From an uncultured Veillonella sp. (GTDB lineage Bacteria > Bacillota > Negativicutes > Veillonellales > Veillonellaceae): 64,000 nt of DNA. The notes beneath the pieces were generated by a model. That model was given only the letters and a program-made list of their open reading frames with translations, was not told the origin of the DNA and made no database searches. Shown piece by piece: positions 9,124 through 17,777 of the stretch. The DNA lies in NCBI RefSeq assembly GCF_900545795.1, contig NZ_URAR01000005.1, positions 62,001 to 126,000 on the forward strand, in the 5' to 3' direction. How positions within the stretch are numbered: the stretch's first letter is position 1; the number at the start of each line of letters is the position of its first letter. Position numbers and translations under genes: made by a program.

Positions 9124-10235
9124 TATGCCTCACCATTACCTTCTTCATAACCATCAAAGGCCATTTCCTCTAATAAGTCTTGTGATGATTCAGCCTCTAC
9201 ATCTTGAAGTTGGCTTTCGCTCTTAATATCGATTTTCCAATTTGTAAGCTTAGCTGCTAAGCGTGCATTTTGACCGGCTTTGCCAATAGCTAATGACAAT
9301 TGATAATCAGGTACTACAACGCGCGATGTTTTAGCTTCTTCATCCACTTCTACAGATAATACCTTCGCTGGGCTAAGAGAATTAGCAATATAAATAGCTG
9401 GATCTTCATCCCATTTTACAATATCGATTTTTTCATCATGTAGTTCATCTACAATGTTTTGAACACGTTGTCCTTTAGGACCTACACATGCGCCTACTGC
9501 ATCGATAGTTTCATCGCGAGATACAACGGCAATTTTAGAGCGCATACCAGGCTCGCGCGCTACTGATTTCAATTCAATTACACCTTCGTGAATCTCTGGT
9601 ACTTCTAACTCAAACAAGCGTTTTAATAGGCCTGGGTGAGTACGGCTTATCATAATTTGAGGGCCTTTAGTCGTCTTTTTAACTTCCACAATATAGCATT
9701 TGATGCGATCGCCAGCTTTATATGTTTCTGTTGGAATTTGTTCTGTTGGCGGCAATATAGCTTCTGTTTTGCCAAGATCTACAAATACATTACGACCTTC
9801 TACGCGCTGAACTTGTGCTGTAATAATATCGCCTTCACGACTAAAATACTCTTCATATACAATGCTTCGTTCTGCTTCTTTTAAGCGTTGAATAAGCATT
9901 TGTTTAGCTGTATGTGCTGCACTGCGACCGAAGTTTTTAGGTGTTACGTCTACTTCTACAATATCACCTACTTCATAGCGTAAATCACGTGCTTGCGCTT
10001 CATCTAAACTGATTTCATTCTCAGGATTTTCTACAGTTTCTACCACTGTTTTCTTTGCCTTTACTTTATATTCACCAGTTTCACGATTTAATTCCACATA
10101 CGCTTCTTGATTCGAGCCAGGTTCCTTACGATAAGCTTGCAATAATGATGCTTCTAGGGATTCGAATACCACTTCAGGGGCCACACCCTTTTGTTTTGTT
10201 AACACCATAACTGCTTGTACTAATTCTTGACTCAC
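9123..10235 (-). CDS. nusA: transcription termination/antitermination factor NusA
   Basis: NusA modulates RNA polymerase pausing, termination and antitermination. The protein has an N-terminal polymerase-binding domain, an S1 domain (about residues 130-200, REGDIITAQVQRVEGRNVFVDLG) and two KH domains (GACVGPKGQRVQNIV and LAIGKAGQNARLAAKLTNW). It stops after the KH domains with a short acidic tail, the usual short Firmicute form without the C-terminal repeats of E. coli NusA. The frame opens with a TTG at 10250 that overlaps the Shine-Dalgarno; the GTG at 10235, six bases after GGAGGAG, is the better start (about 370 residues). Confidence 0.96.
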   Translation of the reverse strand: MSQELVQAVMVLTKQKGVAPEVVFESLEASLLQAYRKEPGSNQEAYVELNRETGEYKVKAKKTVVETVENPENEISLDEAQARDLRYEVGDIVEVDVTPKNFGRSAAHTAKQMLIQRLKEAERSIVYEEYFSREGDIITAQVQRVEGRNVFVDLGKTEAILPPTEQIPTETYKAGDRIKCYIVEVKKTTKGPQIMISRTHPGLLKRLFELEVPEIHEGVIELKSVAREPGMRSKIAVVSRDETIDAVGACVGPKGQRVQNIVDELHDEKIDIVKWDEDPAIYIANSLSPAKVLSVEVDEEAKTSRVVVPDYQLSLAIGKAGQNARLAAKLTNWKIDIKSESQLQDVEAESSQDLLEEMAFDGYEEGNGEA

Positions 10236-10279
10236 TGATAACTCCTCCAATATCCTAGGTTTTCTTTTTTAACTATATA

Positions 10280-10738
10280 CTAAAAATCAATATGCAAACG
10301 AATTTGCGCTATAGCAGGGCGTTCAATATCTTTTGCTTTTTCATCAATATAAATAGTAACTACTTCATCAGTTACATCGCCTAAATTGCCAGTGTATAAT
10401 TTCTTTCCATCAATAGGCTTAAATAATTGTACATCAACCGCTTGACCGCGATAGCGAATAAAATCTTTTTCTTTCTTCAATACGCGATCAATGCCAGGGG
10501 ATGAAACTTCTAGCAAATAATTTTCTTTAATTGGGTCTTTCGCATCTAAAAACTCGCTCAACTTTTCGCTGACCATTTGGCAATCATCTAAGTCAATTCC
10601 ATTGGGCTTGTCTAAGTATACGCGTAAATACCAATCTCGTTCTCTCACATACTCTACATCTACTAATTCTAACTCAGTAGATTCAATAATCTTCTCTACT
10701 ACGGACGATACCAATTCTTCTACGGCTTCTCGTTTCAT
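10280..10738 (-). CDS. rimP: ribosome maturation factor RimP
   Basis: RimP assists 30S subunit assembly and is the usual first gene of the nusA-infB operon. The protein has the family blocks ELELVDVEYVRERDWYLRVYLDK and EVSSPGIDRVLKKEKDF. The open frame reaches 10768, but AAGGAGG eight bases before the ATG at 10738 (MKREAVEELV) fixes that start, giving 152 residues. No confident promoter was identified upstream. Confidence 0.95.
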   Translation of the reverse strand: MKREAVEELVSSVVEKIIESTELELVDVEYVRERDWYLRVYLDKPNGIDLDDCQMVSEKLSEFLDAKDPIKENYLLEVSSPGIDRVLKKEKDFIRYRGQAVDVQLFKPIDGKKLYTGNLGDVTDEVVTIYIDEKAKDIERPAIAQIRLHIDF

Positions 10739-10818
10739 TGCTTTCGCCTCCTTCAAACTGGGTAACACTTGTTAATTTTATATGGCTAGTATGTATATAT
10801 TAGGCCAATTATAAACTA

Positions 10819-10842
10819 AAGAGTGAGCCAGAGCCCACTCTT
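10819..10842 (-). terminator. terminator after the unknown protein gene
   Basis: Arms AAGAGTGAGC (10819-10828) and GCCCACTCTT (10833-10842) pair on the minus strand with one G-U wobble around a 4-base loop, then TTTAGTTTATAATT. It ends the mutM-coaE-transglycosylase-unknown unit upstream of rimP. Confidence 0.75.
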
Positions 10843-10960
10843 CAAAAGGTAACGTATTCCAAATCTATTACATTATAGCATAAACATTCTAAGAATTCAA
10901 ATAAAACGCCTTATTAAAGCCATGTTTACAAAAATTTACAATTCTCACGATTTACAAATT

Positions 10961-11629
10961 TTATAGTCGTGCTGTAATGCTCTCTAATTCACTATGTAAA
11001 TGCTTTGCTACCATGTCTTCAAACTCTTGTACAGTACGGCCATCAAAGTGATGACTAATCTCTGGTACATTGTGGATTCGCAACTCTGCAAAAAACTCTT
11101 CGCGCAGTACATTGTAGAAAAAGAGCAATCCAGATGCGTCATCCATACGTCGATATTCACCAATGATAAAAGACCCATTAATCATAGAAATAGCATTGTG
11201 AGGCGTAATATCTAGCACAAAGTCATCAATCTTACTCGGCATTACTTTACTATAATCCCAATCAAGAATTTTAGTCTTTTTATATTCATAGGTAAATAAT
11301 TCTGCTTGCGCAATCAATCGCTTTCGTAAAGCTTCTACTGCTCGCTCCTGTAGGCCCTGCAAGAAATCGTCCCAATTAGTGCGAATAAAACTGATATCTA
11401 CAAAATAAAAAAGAGGCATAATAACATGTACTGTATAGTCATCAACTTCTTTATCATATAAGGCTTGCCACTTCCAACCTAGTTCATTTTCATAATGAAA
11501 AAATAAAAATGTATTGTCCACTTGTTTTGTATCAACAACTAATTTAAATGACTCAATCTGTTGAGGAAGCCAAGAAAAGTCATAGGTTCGTCCTGCACAT
11601 TCAGTCAATATATCAACTTTTTCACCCAA
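10961..11629 (-). CDS. conserved-looking unknown protein, 222 residues
   Basis: I do not recognise this protein. It is soluble, with no signal peptide or membrane segment, acidic, and rich in aromatic residues (FLFFHYENELGWKWQALYD, VIMPLFYFVDISF). It looks like one mixed alpha/beta domain with a helical C-terminal end (VQEFEDMVAKHLHSELESI). It begins 5 bases after the lytic transglycosylase stop, so it is the last gene of that transcript. Neighbours are envelope, DNA repair and cofactor genes and do not point to one role. Base composition is like its neighbours. Confidence 0.7.
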   Translation of the reverse strand: MGEKVDILTECAGRTYDFSWLPQQIESFKLVVDTKQVDNTFLFFHYENELGWKWQALYDKEVDDYTVHVIMPLFYFVDISFIRTNWDDFLQGLQERAVEALRKRLIAQAELFTYEYKKTKILDWDYSKVMPSKIDDFVLDITPHNAISMINGSFIIGEYRRMDDASGLLFFYNVLREEFFAELRIHNVPEISHHFDGRTVQEFEDMVAKHLHSELESITARL

Positions 11630-11634
11630 GACCT

Positions 11635-12207
11635 TTACCTCCGTACACTCACATCACTATACAATTGTTCATAATGCTCTTTATTTTTCAATACTGTATT
11701 TACATACTCACGAGTTTCTGCAAAAGGAATCTCATCTATACGATTAAATTGATCATCCCAGCCATAAGTCTGCATCCACTCTTCTACATGACCGCGTCCT
11801 GCATTATAAGCAGCTAAGGCTAAAATTTCATTGCCTTTAAACTCTTTAAGTAAATAGGATAGATACCAAGTGCCCAATTTAATATTAGTTTCAGGTTCTC
11901 TAATATCAACATCAGTCATAGCAGGACGCCCCATTTGCTCCGCAATCCAATGGGCCGTGTCAGGCATCAATTGCATCAAGCCCATCGCCCCAGGAGCTGA
12001 CTGCGCCGATTCATCAAATTTACTCTCCGCTAAGATAACTGCTGCCACTAGGGAAAATGGTACATTATTGGCCCGTGCTTGGGCATGGACTAATTCGCGA
12101 TGTTCTAAAGGATATGCATACATACGCGCTAAATAAGGTTCACCAATAACAGCATAGTACATACCTAATATAACTGCTGCTAAGGCTAATAATGTGGACC
12201 CTCTCAT
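11635..12207 (-). CDS. SLT-domain lytic transglycosylase
   Basis: Soluble lytic transglycosylase-like protein of about 190 residues. It has an N-terminal hydrophobic segment (STLLALAAVILGMYYAVIG) as signal or anchor. A Slt catalytic domain follows, with the catalytic glutamate in VILAESKFDESAQSAPGAMGLMQLMPDT and the downstream NIKLGTWYLSYLL and AAYNAGRG motifs. It would cleave peptidoglycan glycan strands in the periplasm. The frame opens at 12246, but AAAAAGGAG before the ATG at 12207 and its 4-base ATGA overlap with the coaE stop fix the start. Confidence 0.92.
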   Translation of the reverse strand: MRGSTLLALAAVILGMYYAVIGEPYLARMYAYPLEHRELVHAQARANNVPFSLVAAVILAESKFDESAQSAPGAMGLMQLMPDTAHWIAEQMGRPAMTDVDIREPETNIKLGTWYLSYLLKEFKGNEILALAAYNAGRGHVEEWMQTYGWDDQFNRIDEIPFAETREYVNTVLKNKEHYEQLYSDVSVRR

Positions 12208-12818
12208 GCCATCTCCTTTTTCAAACGAATTTCTAATTCTTGCCAAATATGTTGTAATTGTAATTCTAAACTTGGAATATCATCATTATTATGGATGATG
12301 ATTTGACTGTAACGGCGCTTTTCTTCTGTAGGCATTTGACTATTCATGCGCGCCAAAGCTTCTTCTTCAGTCAAGCCATTTCGCACCATAAGACGATGTA
12401 ATTGATGCTCCTTTGTACTCTCCACGAGCCACACTTCATCCATCAAAGTATGCCAACCAGTTTCAATTAAAAGGGGAATATCATAAATAATGATGGAATA
12501 ACCTTCCGCTTCAAAGTTAGCTGCTAAATAATTGATGCGCTCTTTTATTAAATCATGTAAGAGGGCATTTAATAATTTTCGTTTATTCTCATCATTAAAT
12601 ATAATGGAGCCTAAGGCAGCGCGATTTAAGCTTTGATCAGCATTCACTACATCTGGACCAAAGGCTTCAACTACAGCCTTATAGCCAACTGTGCCTACTT
12701 CAACTACTTCACGCGCTACTTTATCCGCATCTATAACAGCATGGCCCTGTGATTGTAGCCATTGGCTTACAGTGCTCTTGCCTGCTGCAATGCCTCCAGT
12801 TAGACCAATTCTATACAT
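12204..12818 (-). CDS. coaE: dephospho-CoA kinase
   Basis: CoaE phosphorylates dephospho-CoA in the last step of CoA synthesis. The P-loop GLTGGIAAGKST lies at the N-terminus, followed by VIDADKVAREVV and DIPLLIETG. The frame can start with TTG at 12827, but that codon is only one base from the Shine-Dalgarno (AGGAG); the ATG at 12818 with a 10-base spacer is more likely (204 residues). mutM lies 23 bases upstream and the transglycosylase overlaps downstream, so these are one transcript. Confidence 0.95.
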   Translation of the reverse strand: MYRIGLTGGIAAGKSTVSQWLQSQGHAVIDADKVAREVVEVGTVGYKAVVEAFGPDVVNADQSLNRAALGSIIFNDENKRKLLNALLHDLIKERINYLAANFEAEGYSIIIYDIPLLIETGWHTLMDEVWLVESTKEHQLHRLMVRNGLTEEEALARMNSQMPTEEKRRYSQIIIHNNDDIPSLELQLQHIWQELEIRLKKEMA

Positions 12819-12841
12819 AAAATACAATCTCCTATAATGTC

Positions 12842-13666
12842 CTATTTTTGACAGTATTTACAATATACCGTATGACGACCTCGCAAGGTCATGTCACTTA
12901 ACGGGGCGCCACATTCCTTACAAGGCTGCCCACCGCGACCATATACGGACAAATAATTTTGATTATCGCCCTTTTCGCCTGCTCCATTTTTATAATCTCT
13001 AAAGCTGGTGCCACCATGGCTTAAGCTGCTCAATAGCACTTCTTTAATCGCTTCACAAAGAGCTTTACTCTCCTTTTTAGTTAAGGAATTGGCTCGACGA
13101 GTCGGTCGAATACGAGCTTTAAACAGCGCTTCATCAGCATATATATTGCCAATGCCGGCTACATATTTTTGATCCAATAAAAATGGTTTTATAGGAATCC
13201 CACTTCGTCGACTCACTTCATACATGTAAGCTGGTGTAAAATCTTCCCTTAATGGTTCCACTCCCATTGTAACATAAGATTTTAAATCAATGACCTCTTC
13301 ATTAAGGAATAAGTACAAACCACCTAAGGTTCTTACATCTCCATAGGCCAATTCCGAACCGTCAGTAAAATGAAAGAGTATACGATCAAAGCGATTAACC
13401 ACTGACGATTCATGATACACCAAACGCCCCGTCAATTTCAAGTGAATCACTAAGCGTAAATCTACTTCTTCAAAATGAAGGATTAAATATTTGCCACGAC
13501 GCTTCAAACCGGCTACCACTAAACCTTTTAATGTACTATGAGCCATAGCCGGCGTACTATTGCGCCAAAGGCGAGGCAACAAAGTTTCAACAGAATCTAT
13601 TGTTTTTCCTCTGATTTTACCATCTATATATTCTCTTATTATTTCCACTTCAGGTAGTTCTGGCAT
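12842..13666 (-). CDS. mutM: formamidopyrimidine-DNA glycosylase
   Basis: MutM/Fpg removes oxidised purines such as 8-oxoguanine and nicks the abasic site. The catalytic N-terminal proline must follow the initiator Met, which fixes the start at the ATG at 13666 (MPELPEVEIIREYI) rather than 13672. The helix-two-turn-helix motif (QKYVAGIGNIYADEALFKARIRP) and the C-terminal four-cysteine zinc finger (CKECGAPL...CKYC) are intact. mutM next to polA and coaE is a common Firmicute arrangement. Confidence 0.96.
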   Translation of the reverse strand: MPELPEVEIIREYIDGKIRGKTIDSVETLLPRLWRNSTPAMAHSTLKGLVVAGLKRRGKYLILHFEEVDLRLVIHLKLTGRLVYHESSVVNRFDRILFHFTDGSELAYGDVRTLGGLYLFLNEEVIDLKSYVTMGVEPLREDFTPAYMYEVSRRSGIPIKPFLLDQKYVAGIGNIYADEALFKARIRPTRRANSLTKKESKALCEAIKEVLLSSLSHGGTSFRDYKNGAGEKGDNQNYLSVYGRGGQPCKECGAPLSDMTLRGRHTVYCKYCQK

Positions 13667-13721
13667 AGTCAAACCTTCTTTTCATAATTAATATGCATAC
13701 AGTGCCGTAAGACCAAAATCA

Positions 13722-13778
13722 AAGAGGCACAAGGCAAGCGTTTATCCTCAAGATACGGGCTCCTCCTCAGTGCCTCTT
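13722..13778 (-). terminator. terminator of polA
   Basis: Arms AAGAGGCAC (13722-13730) and GTGCCTCTT (13770-13778) lie between polA and mutM. On the minus strand the stem is followed by TGATTTTGG. The loop is long (39 bases) and G+C-rich and may form internal pairing. Confidence 0.6.
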
Positions 13779-13815
13779 CATAACGCAGTATAAGAGTATA
13801 CTAGGTCCAACTAAA

Positions 13816-16638
13816 TTATTTTACTTCTGCCCAGTTAGCCGCACTGTGCACATCCACAATAAGTGGTACTTTTAATTCTACCACGCTATCCATAATAGAG
13901 GTTAGTAACTCTTCTACTATTTTCTCTTCATCGGCAACAGCTTCAATAACTAATTCGTCATGAACTTGAAGTAATAAACGAGAGGTTAATTTCTGCTCTT
14001 CCATAGCAGCTGCTACTTGGTTCATAGCTAATTTAATAATATCTGCTGCCGTACCTTGAATTGGCGTATTCATAGCCGTACGTTCAGCAAAAGAACGGCG
14101 ATTGAAATTACGGCTATTAATATCTGGTAAAGCTCTCACACGACCAAACATCGTGCGCACTGCACCTGTTTCATGAGCTTGAGCTACCATAGCATCCATA
14201 TAGTCCTTAACTTTAGGATAACGGCTAAAATATAGTTCAATATAATCTTTTGCTTCGTTACGGGTAATACCTAAATCACGAGACAAACCAAAGTCACTAA
14301 TACCATAAATAATGCCAAAGTTAACCGCTTTCGCATGAGAACGCTCTAATGGAGTTACATTTTCTACCGCTTTGCCCAATACTTCAGCCGCAGTAAAGCG
14401 ATGAATATCTTCGCCGTCTAAAAAGGCTTTAATTAACGCAGGATCTTCTGATAAATGAGCTAATATGCGAAGTTCAATTTGTGAGTAGTCCGCACTTACC
14501 AAATTATCATACCCTTCTCCAGGAAGGAATAAGGCTCTAATCTCTCGCCCTTTCTCAGAACGCACAGGGATATTCTGTAAATTAGGATCAGAGCTACTTA
14601 AGCGGCCCGTAGCTGTTACCATTTGATTAAATGTACTATGAATGCGCTTCGTCTCACTATTGACTAAAGGCTTCAAACCATCTAAATAGGTGGAAATCAA
14701 TTTAACAACAGTTCGATAGGCTAAAATCTTTTCAATAATTGGATGGCTGTCCTTTAATAAATCAAGCACTTCGGCATTAGTAGAATAGCCAGTTTTCGTC
14801 TTCTTAATAACTGGCAATCCCAATTTATCAAATAATATAACGCCTAATTGCTTAGGTGAGTTAATATTAAATTCCTCTCCGGCTAATTCGAAAATAGCAT
14901 CACTTAGCTCTTTTGCCTCTACATCGAAGCGCGCTTTAGTTTCATCTAAAGCTTTTAAGTCAATGTAAATCCCATTTTTTTCCATTAGGAGCAAGGTTCT
15001 AATTAAAGGTAACTCAATCGTCTTATATAAATCGCTTACACCATTGTCTGTTAAAGATTGTTCCGCTACTGGTGCCATCTTCACATAAGCTAACGCTGTA
15101 CTAGCAAACTCTTGTGCATTGCCCGATGTAGGCACAGTGCCACCATTAAAGCGCTCTAATAGGTAGGTCACGCCATAATTAGTTCGTGTTGGGTCACAGA
15201 GATAGGCCATTAAAGTTAAATCCCAAACACGTGGCATACCTTCTTTGTCAAACAAATCAAGTTTACCAGGCTTTTCAGTGCCTAATACTTCTAATAGCAA
15301 CTTAATGTCATTTGAAACGATGGACTTAGCTCCATTCACTACCATTTGTAGTATATCTCGCATAGTCTCAACAGTAAGTGCACCATTTTTGCCAGTCTTT
15401 TGGCTAGAGCCTTTAGTTCTTACATTGTCTTCATCAGTATCTGATTCAGCAAATAAACTTGTTTCGCCAGCATTAGAAGCATTCTTCTTAGGCTCTGGTT
15501 TTACTTGAGAAAAGTCATCAATCTCAATATCTTCAGTGCTAGCCTCTAAAAAATGACTACTAGCGCCCAAATGATAGATCGTCGTGCCATCACTCATATA
15601 CACATCCTGTACAGTTCTAAAAGGATGTGTTCCTGATGGAATAATGTGAATACCTACTAATTTATCTGCAAAATCAATATCCTCTGCACTTTGTACATCA
15701 ACGATATCTAAATCTGATTCAGCTGGATCATTGGCAAAGTCAGCAAAGGCAGATTCACCAGCTTCACTAGCAGTTATCCCCATGGCCTTCATTATGCGCG
15801 GTGTGACTGTATGAAAACCAAGTTTATCAAATAAAGGCACAATTTCACTTTCATGAGCCTGCGTTACAAAATCTTCTAACGCATATGGTAATTCCATGTC
15901 AGTCTTAATCGTTGCCAAAGTGCGTGATAAATAAGCTAATTCCTTATTATCAGCTAATTTTTCTTTTAGCTTGCCCTTTATCTCATCAATATGCTCATAC
16001 ACACCTTCCAAGGTATCATATTGTCCCAATAATTTTAGGGCGGTTTTTTCACCCACACCAGGAACACCTGGAATATTATCTGAACTATCGCCCATAAGTG
16101 CCTTCATATCAATCACTTTTTCAGGTCCATAGCCATACTCTTGTTCCATATTTTGAGGCGTTACCTCTAGCATATCGGAAATGCCCTTTTTAGTTATATA
16201 CACAGTACTATATGTATCCACTAATTGAAGACTATCGCGGTCCCCAGTAATAATATACACAGCCGTATCTTTATTACCCAATGATTTGCTCAAGGAACCA
16301 ATAATATCGTCCCCTTCATAACCTTCTTCTTCAATTACACTGATTCCTAATGCTTCTAGCACTTCGCGAATGAGACCAAACTGAGGACGTAAATCATCAG
16401 GTGCATTAGGACGATTTCCTTTATAATCAGAATATAATTCTGTACGGAAGGTTTCCTTCCCCTTGTCAAAGGCTACTGCCACATAGTCTGGGTTGAGTTG
16501 ATCATATAATTTAACTAACATAGTTAAAAAGCCATATACTGCATTGGTTGGTACGCCTAAGGCATTGCTTAATGGGGGAAGGGCAAAGAATGCACGATAG
16601 AGCAAACTACTTCCATCTATAATCATCAGTTTTTTCAT
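13816..16638 (-). CDS. polA: DNA polymerase I
   Basis: Repair and Okazaki-fragment polymerase of about 940 residues. It has an N-terminal 5'-3' exonuclease domain (MKKLMIIDGSSLLYRAFFALP, EEGYEGDDIIG, ITGDRDSLQLV) and a degenerate 3'-5' exonuclease-like middle. The polymerase domain is intact: motif A DYSQIELRILAHLS, motif B RSHAKAVNFGIIYG, motif C LLQVHDELVIEA. No DxE exonuclease motif is seen in the middle domain, so proofreading is probably absent, as in Bst and Taq enzymes. The frame opens at 16743, but GAGGTGTGAA just before the ATG at 16638 marks the start. Confidence 0.96.
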   Translation of the reverse strand: MKKLMIIDGSSLLYRAFFALPPLSNALGVPTNAVYGFLTMLVKLYDQLNPDYVAVAFDKGKETFRTELYSDYKGNRPNAPDDLRPQFGLIREVLEALGISVIEEEGYEGDDIIGSLSKSLGNKDTAVYIITGDRDSLQLVDTYSTVYITKKGISDMLEVTPQNMEQEYGYGPEKVIDMKALMGDSSDNIPGVPGVGEKTALKLLGQYDTLEGVYEHIDEIKGKLKEKLADNKELAYLSRTLATIKTDMELPYALEDFVTQAHESEIVPLFDKLGFHTVTPRIMKAMGITASEAGESAFADFANDPAESDLDIVDVQSAEDIDFADKLVGIHIIPSGTHPFRTVQDVYMSDGTTIYHLGASSHFLEASTEDIEIDDFSQVKPEPKKNASNAGETSLFAESDTDEDNVRTKGSSQKTGKNGALTVETMRDILQMVVNGAKSIVSNDIKLLLEVLGTEKPGKLDLFDKEGMPRVWDLTLMAYLCDPTRTNYGVTYLLERFNGGTVPTSGNAQEFASTALAYVKMAPVAEQSLTDNGVSDLYKTIELPLIRTLLLMEKNGIYIDLKALDETKARFDVEAKELSDAIFELAGEEFNINSPKQLGVILFDKLGLPVIKKTKTGYSTNAEVLDLLKDSHPIIEKILAYRTVVKLISTYLDGLKPLVNSETKRIHSTFNQMVTATGRLSSSDPNLQNIPVRSEKGREIRALFLPGEGYDNLVSADYSQIELRILAHLSEDPALIKAFLDGEDIHRFTAAEVLGKAVENVTPLERSHAKAVNFGIIYGISDFGLSRDLGITRNEAKDYIELYFSRYPKVKDYMDAMVAQAHETGAVRTMFGRVRALPDINSRNFNRRSFAERTAMNTPIQGTAADIIKLAMNQVAAAMEEQKLTSRLLLQVHDELVIEAVADEEKIVEELLTSIMDSVVELKVPLIVDVHSAANWAEVK

Positions 16639-16701
16639 TTCACACCTCATTATGGATACTGTATTATTGTTTAAAACAATGAATCTATTCTTAACCTCTT
16701 T

Positions 16702-16712
16702 ATTATAACATA
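16702..16712 (-). promoter_or_regulatory. polA promoter (extended -10)
   Basis: The minus strand carries TATGTTATAAT: a perfect TATAAT (16702-16707) with the TGn extension. The -35 match is poor. It lies about 64 bases upstream of the polA ATG and is back to back with the rpsT promoter. Confidence 0.6.
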
Positions 16713-16732
16713 AAAAGTATTGTAGTAAGGTA

Positions 16733-16761
16733 TTGCACAACAATACTCTCTATGCTATAAT
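16733..16761 (+). promoter_or_regulatory. rpsT promoter
   Basis: TTGCAC (16733-16738), a 17-base spacer and TATAAT (16756-16761) with the TGC extension. This is a near-consensus sigma-70-type promoter. It begins 26 bases from the oppositely directed polA -10. Confidence 0.85.
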
Positions 16762-16801
16762 TATTCAGGTATATTATTGTAATCATAAGGAGGTGACTCA
16801 A

Positions 16802-17062
16802 TTGCCAAATATTAAATCCAGTATTAGAAGCGTAAAAACAGACGCTGAACGTCGTGCGAAAAATTTTGCTGTGAAATCTCAGATTCGTACAGCTACCCGC
16901 AAAACGGTTGAAGCTGTTGAAGCAGGCGCAGTAGAAGATGCTAAACAAGCACTTGTTCAAGCTACTAGCGTAATTGATAAAGCGGCCTCCAAAGGCATTC
17001 TTCATAAAAACACAGCAGCTCGCAAAAAATCTAACTTGGCTGCTAAAGTTAATGCTTTATAA
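16802..17062 (+). CDS. rpsT: 30S ribosomal protein S20
   Basis: The 86-residue protein begins PNIKSSIRSVKTDAERRAKNFAVKS after the initiator and ends in the typical Lys/Ala-rich helices (AARKKSNLAAKV). S20 is a primary binder of 16S rRNA. The start is the TTG at 16802, after AAGGAGG with an 8-base spacer. The longer frame from 16733 would include the promoter and is not real. E. coli rpsT also uses UUG, where it limits expression and enters autoregulation. The gene stands alone, with its own promoter and terminator. Confidence 0.97.
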   Translation: MPNIKSSIRSVKTDAERRAKNFAVKSQIRTATRKTVEAVEAGAVEDAKQALVQATSVIDKAASKGILHKNTAARKKSNLAAKVNAL

Positions 17063-17078
17063 TTTTATAGGCACCAAA

Positions 17079-17112
17079 AAGCGTTGTAATTTAATTACGG
17101 CGCTTTTTTTAT
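17079..17112 (+). terminator. rpsT terminator
   Basis: 12-base arms at 17079-17090 (AAGCGTTGTAAT) and 17094-17105 (ATTACGGCGCTT) pair with two U-G wobbles around a 3-base loop, then TTTTTATTT. It begins 16 bases after the rpsT stop. Confidence 0.9.
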
Positions 17113-17219
17113 TTATATAAATAAAACCAGCCCTTTGTAGACTAAAAGAATTAGCAAGTAAAACTTCTTATCGTCTCTAAATGCTCTTACTGTAGTGCAT
17201 TTTTTTGTCTCAAAAAGAA

Positions 17220-17250
17220 AAGCGGCGCAGGCTTAAACCCTGCACCGCTT
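17220..17250 (-). terminator. terminator, probably bidirectional
   Basis: Arms 17220-17231 and 17239-17250 (AAGCGGCGCAGG / CCTGCACCGCTT). They pair fully on the minus strand with one wobble and are followed by TTTCTTTTTG. On the plus strand the run is TTTTTTATATTTT. It sits between rpsT and the convergent 103-residue gene. Confidence 0.8.
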
Positions 17251-17375
17251 TTTTATATTTTATTCAACAAGTAGCATGAGCGATATAACTACAAAACCAC
17301 CACTTTTGTATTTTGTTACTAAGTATTATGAGGAGCATAAAGACAAAGTCTACAGCTCTTTTTTACTTTCTAGTG

Positions 17376-17687
17376 TTATTTGCCACTCTTTAAGTCGCCA
17401 TGCATAATACAGCGGAATAGATTTAATGCCACACCTAGGGGTTGACCTGCATCCATGGCCGCTGTTGCTTGCCCTATGGCACGTCGAAATGTGGCATGAA
17501 CTTCTTCATTACCAGTTTCAGTAATGGCAGCCACATCTAAATCCACGACATATTGATATAAAGCTGATGCCTCTTCTCTACTCATGCCTTGCTCTAAGGC
17601 TACTTCTACTTGCGTTTTTGCCCAATTATATTTTGCTTTACTAGCTTCATCATTAGGCATTTTAAATTGTTTTAATATTTCGTTCAT
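17376..17687 (-). CDS. unknown small helical protein, 103 residues
   Basis: I do not recognise this protein. It is predicted soluble and mostly helical, with amphipathic stretches (SKAKYNWAKTQVEVALEQGMSREEASALYQYVVDLDVA). It has no signal, membrane segment or metal motif, and a single cysteine (FRCIMHG). The ATG is preceded by TGAGGTGAAAT. It lies 91 bases downstream of deoB on the same strand and ends before the 17220-17250 terminator, so it may share the deoB transcript. Confidence 0.65.
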   Translation of the reverse strand: MNEILKQFKMPNDEASKAKYNWAKTQVEVALEQGMSREEASALYQYVVDLDVAAITETGNEEVHATFRRAIGQATAAMDAGQPLGVALNLFRCIMHGDLKSGK

Positions 17688-17777
17688 ATTTCACCTCATA
17701 TTGGAATAAAATTTTTAACTAGGAACTAATCCTTTAAGGCTCTTCAGTAGCAATTCTATCATTAGGCTCTGTAACAT

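Noticed and set aside
10740..10818. Possible promoter of the rimP operon (TATAAT-like elements on the minus strand)
   Set aside because: Several A+T-rich -10 candidates but no -35 at suitable spacing, so none could be chosen.
16733..17062. Longer N-terminus for S20 starting at 16733
   Set aside because: It would overlap the promoter and add residues not found in the family; the TTG at 16802 with AAGGAGG is correct.
17160..17220. Possible third hairpin (AAATGC/GCATTT) with a T-run after rpsT
   Set aside because: The stem is only 6 bases and two better terminators flank it; not listed as a feature.
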